This document shows positions 59,962 through 64,000 of a stretch of 64,000 nt of DNA, piece by piece; position 1 is the first letter of the stretch; each line of letters opens with the position of its first letter. The position numbers and the translations under genes are program-made. The DNA comes from Earliella scabrosa (taxonomy: Eukaryota; Basidiomycota; Agaricomycetes; Polyporales; Polyporaceae), in the NCBI GenBank assembly GCA_022605405.1, contig JABYQQ010000007.1, forward strand, positions 1,550,001 through 1,614,000, given 5' to 3'. The notes beneath the pieces are model-generated. The model was given only the letters and a program-made list of their open reading frames with translations, searched no databases and had not been told where the DNA came from.

Positions 59962-60367
59962 ATGGGCACCCGTATGCGACTAGTCTTTTCCCCACCGTCT
60001 TCCGGCTAACCGATCTTCTCACCTTCAGGCTACAACAACGACCTGAACAACTGCAAGTCGTGTAATCGAAGTATCGTATGGCTGAATTAACCTTGTACAT
60101 CTCATGTAGATCTGCAAAGACAAGGTCAGCTTGCCGCTCTCCACTGGGGCGAGGAGCAGGTTGGTCCACCCGGTCAGCGAGCGTGGCAGATGACTTGCTT
60201 CAGTGAGTGGGCGTGCTTCGATCCTTCTACTCCACGGACAATGACACATGATCCGACGCCCAGTCAACGGTGAACAGAAGGGAGTCGGAATCGCCGCTCA
60301 GAAGGGCGCCGCCAAAGACCTCGCCGCGAGGGAAGCCTTGGTTAATCTCGGACTCCTCACCGGCTAG
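59962..60367 (+). CDS. Mini dsRNA-binding-domain protein C
   Basis: Exons 59962-59971 (10 nt), 60029-60052, 60110-60202 and 60264-60367 encode 76 residues: one dsRBD. Alpha-1 is RYNNDLNNYLQRQGQL, then AALHWGEEQVGP, strands RAWQMTCFINGEQKGVG and the helix AAQKGAAKDLAAREALVNLGLL. It keeps K and the A-K pair of the K-K-x-A-K motif (pattern Q-K-G-A-A-K), so it is the member closest to the canonical RNA-binding surface. Intron 2 (60053-60109) uses a GC donor (GCAAGT); this is required to reach the LNNYLQ junction shared with gene B. Exon 3 is 93 nt in both B and C. The splicing makes the gene invisible in any single frame. Confidence 0.75.
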
Positions 60368-61148
60368 CCAACGGAGATCTTCATCAGGAATGGCCGTCAA
60401 TCAGCGACTTCTCCCTACGAGATGCGTCACAGTTGACTGACGTACCCGCAATGTTTTGTCATACACGAATAAATTCAGTTCTCTGCTTCTTTCGAAAATC
60501 TGGAAGAGTGTGCGTCCGTTTAAGCATCGGCGTCTCCAGTAATACTCGTTCCTATTACATTACGTAATCGGTGCCTATCCAGTTGCAGAACCTGCGGAGA
60601 CATTGGCTCGCAGTTCAACGACGACCAGCTGATCATAGTCAACTTCAATGTCACGCCGCGCGGTGCCCTTTCTTGTGGCAGGCGTCACAGGTAGAATGAT
60701 GCCACTTGTAGGGTTACGGATCTCCGAAGCTGACCTCAATTATCATGCGCAGGCATACTGTCCGGCGTGTACATTTTCAAACCCTTGTTCAACTCAGAAA
60801 TGAACAATAGGCGAGTATACGATTCGCTCAGTGCACCCTTTATCAATTGACCCTCGGACTTTGAACGCTGAAACGACATGCCGACAGGGTACGCAGCGTC
60901 GAGAATGACGTGTCCCCAGACCCCCAGCGCTCCGCGACAAACCCCTCGACTCAGGGCAATCCTCCGATAGCTGACAACACGCAGCCCGTGGACCCAGCAC
61001 CCAGCACCCCGCAGAACATCAGACAGTAATACTAGAGTTACGGTGACATAATGAACACTAGACACATCTCCGATCATTGTCCGCACGCCAACAGTAGGGG
61101 TACAACCAAGAGCAGTCAGCCTGTAATGCATCCCCAACATCGACAACA
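60368..61148. other. Convergent spacer after the dsRBD cluster
   Basis: About 780 bases between the stop of dsRBD gene C and the stop of the minus-strand SAD1 gene. It is relatively AT-rich with an AATAAA-like site near 60469. A minus-strand frame at 60736-61152 has no motif. Confidence 0.45.
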
Positions 61149-63076
61149 TCATTTGTCGACCTCCATGCCATTAGACGAGCCGTCCGTTCTTCGCTCCCAA
61201 ATCTGTGCCGATGCCGTTAGTACGGGGGCTGCGATACCAATGCCCAATGAGAGACGAACCTGTAACATGGTCTCCCCGAGAACGATCATTTCCTTTCTGA
61301 TTTCTTCCACGATGAGGTCCTGAATCTGGAACCATTTCTCGTTTTCGCCTCCACCTGCTCCGGCTCGGAGATGGACTTTCCACACCGTGCTCTCCTTGTC
61401 GCGCGTGGTGCCTGCCGCTGACTCGTGTGTGACGTTGGCAATCAGGTCGTAGACAGTAGAGGGATGCGAGGCGGGCGCGTCGAGGTCTTTGAGATGATCA
61501 CGGAGTATTGACATCAGTTACGGCGGTGACTCGATTGACACGGCCTACGTACATTCTCTGAAGTCGAGGCCGCGTAGTGGGAAGTTTACAATGGTGGGAT
61601 TCTTCTCCTCTACGAAAACATTTTTCGTGAACCGCTTGAAGTGAAGGATGATGTAAGGAGGTAGTCGCTGACATTTGAAGCGGCGCAATTGGCCCGAGGA
61701 TTCCTGCGAGAGCGGATCAGTAGATGACATCAACTCACTGGAGCTTGCTAGACCGTACCTGTGTCTTCTGGCCATCGTATTTGGCAAGTACAGACTGAAT
61801 GCTGACCTGCGGAATGATGTTCTTCTCGACAGCATCTTGGAACAAGGGCGGTGGCGGCAAATCGACGGCCAAGAAGAGAAAGGGAGATACAGTCGACTTG
61901 ATCTCTATCGTTTGTATCGTTAACTCCGCGGAGCGTATCATCCACAGTCACGACACACCTCGATCGATGTCGAAGCGAGGCTTCTCGTTGCCTCCGGTGT
62001 CGGGCCGAACGAGGACCTGCTGTGTCTCCATCCGAACCTCGCCTTGGAAGGTGGAAAAGATGACGCCTGGTGAGAGCGTGTGATTATGAGCACAGTCCGG
62101 TCGCGGACCAACAGGCGACATACTGGAGTTTTTCTTCTTCGTCCCGCCCATGTCCTTGTGGAGATGGTTGAGTAGCCAACCCAGGAACTCTACCGGATCT
62201 CCTTGCTTCTCAAGACTATATCTCCCAGCACTCGTTCTGTTGACCTCCTGCAAGAATTCGTGGGGACTGACTTGACTTTTGAATAATCGCGGGTTCCATA
62301 TCTTCTTCGCGAGACCAGCAAAACGTTTCAACATTTCGGACTCTTTGCCACGAAAGTTGGAAAGCAAGAGGTGGTCTCGGAGTGGCGGTATATGAAGGAG
62401 GGAATGAATCACGACATTCATGTAATCATTTCGCTTGATATTGTTCAGCCCGATGTATCCAGGGATGTAAGGTTTATTTGATAGATCATAGGAAGGCTTC
62501 TGGAGATGCGCGGGTGTAGACAGGGTAGAAGTGGATGTCGAAGTGAATGAGGGGGCGAGTACGAACGATATGTCTTCCAGGGAGGGGTCTGACACAAGAT
62601 ATCCGTCGGGCAGAACGTACACCTGGTGGCAGGGTTCCATTGTGAACAAGTAAGGGCTACAATATACACTCACCTTGGTCGTTTCCAGGTTGATGAATAC
62701 GTGATGATCATCGTGGATGGCATGGGCGTAGGCGTATGAATTCCGCCCTCGACCCTGGAAATACTTGCCGCAGACGAGGCAACCATATATGTTGATGTTG
62801 GACAACGAGACAGAGCACACTTTCTCGAAGTCGAAGTCCAGCACAGCTCTGTTTATCTGGTTGCATGGTATTGAGAGCTTGAATCGGTTCACTCTATGCG
62901 CAAGCGACACGCACCGTGTCAAGGTACAGGTCTGAGGCTCTTAGTGGTTCCTGTGTTCCGGACGACACGGTCGCGTCCCCGTCTTCCTCCTCATCCTCAG
63001 CGGTCTCCACACGAACTCTTTTTGCGGGGCGATCGGTGTTCTCGGCCGGGGTCGCGTGTTTGGTGGGAGCAGACAT
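61149..63076 (-). CDS. SAD1: Sad1/USP39-type spliceosomal pseudo-deubiquitinase
   Basis: Exons 63076-62915, 62856-62674, 62622-62124, 62066-61959, 61904-61759, 61703-61553, 61486-61260 and 61202-61149 encode 509 residues. The N-terminus is acidic and basic with PAKRVRVE. The ZnF-UBP domain follows (INRAVLDFDFEKVCSVSL, CLVCGKYFQGRG, SYAYAHAIHDDHHVFINLET). The USP fold follows (PGYIGLNNIKRNDYMNVVIHSLL, PHEFLQEVN, DPVEFLGWLLNHLH, KSTVSPFLFLAVDLPPPPL, PPYIILHFKRFTKN, NFPLRGLDFREY, VYDLIANVTHE, WFQIQDLIVEEI). The catalytic cysteine position of active USPs (N-T-C-Y-M-N) is N-D-Y-M-N here, as in yeast Sad1 and human USP39, which act in tri-snRNP assembly and splicing without protease activity. The first join (DLYLDT to INRAVLD) required the acceptor at 62857. 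Confidence 0.95.
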
Positions 63077-63286
63077 GGTCAAGCAAAGTGAGGAAGGAGA
63101 CCGGGATACACGGGCCACGGTCGCGTCTGCAGCCACCGCGTCTCGCAAGCACTTTCATCGGGCGCCCGCAGTGGCCACGCCGAATAGCCAGCTTGTCTTG
63201 TCCCCATACGCTCGACCTCCGTGCTACTTCACCAACCTACAATTCGGGAAGGGACAGGACGCTCATCTGCCACGGCACAAGACGCA
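63077..63286. promoter_or_regulatory. Divergent promoter, SAD1 / RSM22-like
   Basis: Only 210 bases separate the two divergent starts. No TATA box was seen. A shared promoter is likely. Confidence 0.55.
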
Positions 63287-64000
63287 ATGATACGTCTAGG
63301 ATGCCGCAGAACGCTTGGTGGGTTTCTGCGCCGACAAGCTGACGGTCTACGCTCCTCTTCCACATCCGCCTCGCCGTCTCATCAGCCCAACGCTCCTCTG
63401 GATCTCGACCCAGCTTTCCAGGCGCTGCTTCGAGACGTCGAGATCTCCCTGCGCAACAAGAGCTCCTCTGGCTTGCGCAGTCTCCGAGAACTCGAAGTCT
63501 TCCCTCATGATCCAGACGCCGAGGTGGATTATTTGACCTCCGCGGAGCTCGATACGCGCGACGACCTGCTCGCGGAGAAGGAAGGAAGGAAGTCACCCGC
63601 TGCTGCGTTTGGGAGTCAGCGTATTGGTTCGGTTGTTCTACCATCAGAGTTGCAGACAACCATTGGGAGGATGATCGGAGGTGAGCGTCACATCTTGCGC
63701 TTGATGTCCACCGTGCCTTACCAATGGATGCCATAGACTCTGACAAGCATACCCTACATCATGATGCTAAGCGGCTTTTTATGGAAGAAGAGGGTCCTCG
63801 AGCTGAATGGAACGCCTCGTACGACGCCAAGTACAAGTCCGGGAAGGAAGCAGGTCGCCACTCTCTCAGGGATGCCACCGCGTTCGCCACCGTAGCGCTT
63901 CCAGCCCACTATTCAGTCGTATACTCCGTTTTAGATCATGTCAAGCAACGCTTGGGGCCAGACTGGGAGGTTCAACACGTGCTGGACTGGGGTGCTGCAA
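63287..64000 (+). CDS. RSM22: Rsm22/METTL17-like mitochondrial ribosome assembly protein, N-terminal part (3' end outside window)
   Basis: Exon 1 is 63287-63680; exon 2 starts at 63737 and is open to the window end. The N-terminus MIRLGCRRTLGGFLRRQADGLRSSS is an Arg/Ser-rich mitochondrial presequence. Later parts (LPSELQTTIGRMIG, a helical segment, ATVALPAHYSVVYSVLDHVKQRL, and the start of VQHVLDWGAA) match Rsm22, whose methyltransferase-like fold begins with V-L-D-(W/F)-G-(A/S/T)-G. The family is needed for mitochondrial small-subunit assembly and carries an iron-sulfur site farther C-terminal, beyond this window. The start at 63287 is chosen because it opens the presequence; the frame upstream is not protein-like. 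Confidence 0.82.

Noticed and set aside
1..64000. tRNA, rRNA, CRISPR arrays, intact transposons
   Set aside because: I looked for B-box-like motifs, regularly spaced repeats, and terminal repeats with transposase or reverse-transcriptase motifs, and saw none convincing. A dedicated tRNA and repeat scan could still find weak cases.

Overview
This 64 kb window is nuclear DNA from a filamentous basidiomycete, most likely an agaricomycete and possibly a polypore. It is GC-rich. Almost every gene is split by very short introns (mostly 50-66 nt, GT-AG), and short exons and micro-exons are common. The recognisable proteins (Rab5, Ragulator LAMTOR2, Mis12, G-protein beta, Sad1/USP39, Coq1, a PH-SMP lipid-transfer protein, a Rsm22-type mitochondrial protein) are fungal or pan-eukaryotic housekeeping and signalling families. 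There are no operons, CRISPR arrays or prokaryotic signals. I saw no intact transposon, and no tRNA or rRNA gene. Exon coordinates were worked out by hand from splice consensus, reading-frame continuity and family similarity. Phase closes for every model given.

Layout. 1-11 kb is compact: the 3' part of a Ras guanine-nucleotide exchange factor (+), Rab5 (-), a two-RRM Mei2-like RNA-binding protein (+), a LAMTOR2 Ragulator subunit (+), the polyprenyl diphosphate synthase of ubiquinone synthesis (+) and a homeodomain-like protein (+). 11.0-18.5 kb is a 7.5 kb interval in which I find no supportable gene. 18.5-29.8 kb holds an intronless coiled-coil/Ser-rich protein (+), a SIKE/FGFR1OP2-type STRIPAK subunit with an RGG tail (-), Mis12 (+), a small R3HCC1-like RRM protein (+) and a 13-exon TPR protein (+). 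29.8-32.9 kb is a second long empty stretch. 32.9-47.2 kb holds an acidic nuclear protein, a protein with a 2EXR/F-box-like N-terminus, a small unknown protein, an NVJ2/TEX2-like PH-SMP protein and a 1176-residue low-complexity protein, all +. 47.6-53.0 kb holds a long coiled-coil protein and the G-protein beta subunit, both -. 53.0-61.1 kb is gene-poor and carries a tandem family of three tiny double-stranded-RNA-binding-domain genes (+). 61.1-64.0 kb holds Sad1/USP39 (-) and the 5' part of an Rsm22-like gene (+).

How the genes relate. Several encode parts of signalling and membrane-traffic systems (RasGEF, Rab5, Ragulator, STRIPAK, G-beta, ER-contact lipid transfer). These are independent transcription units, and I infer no functional cluster from their proximity. 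Three pairs are divergent with short shared spacers of about 410, 250 and 210 bp. The region most worth a second look is the mini-dsRBD cluster: 76-83 residue proteins encoded by up to four small exons, which single-frame gene finding would miss, with matching exon lengths and one clean intron presence/absence difference between paralogues.
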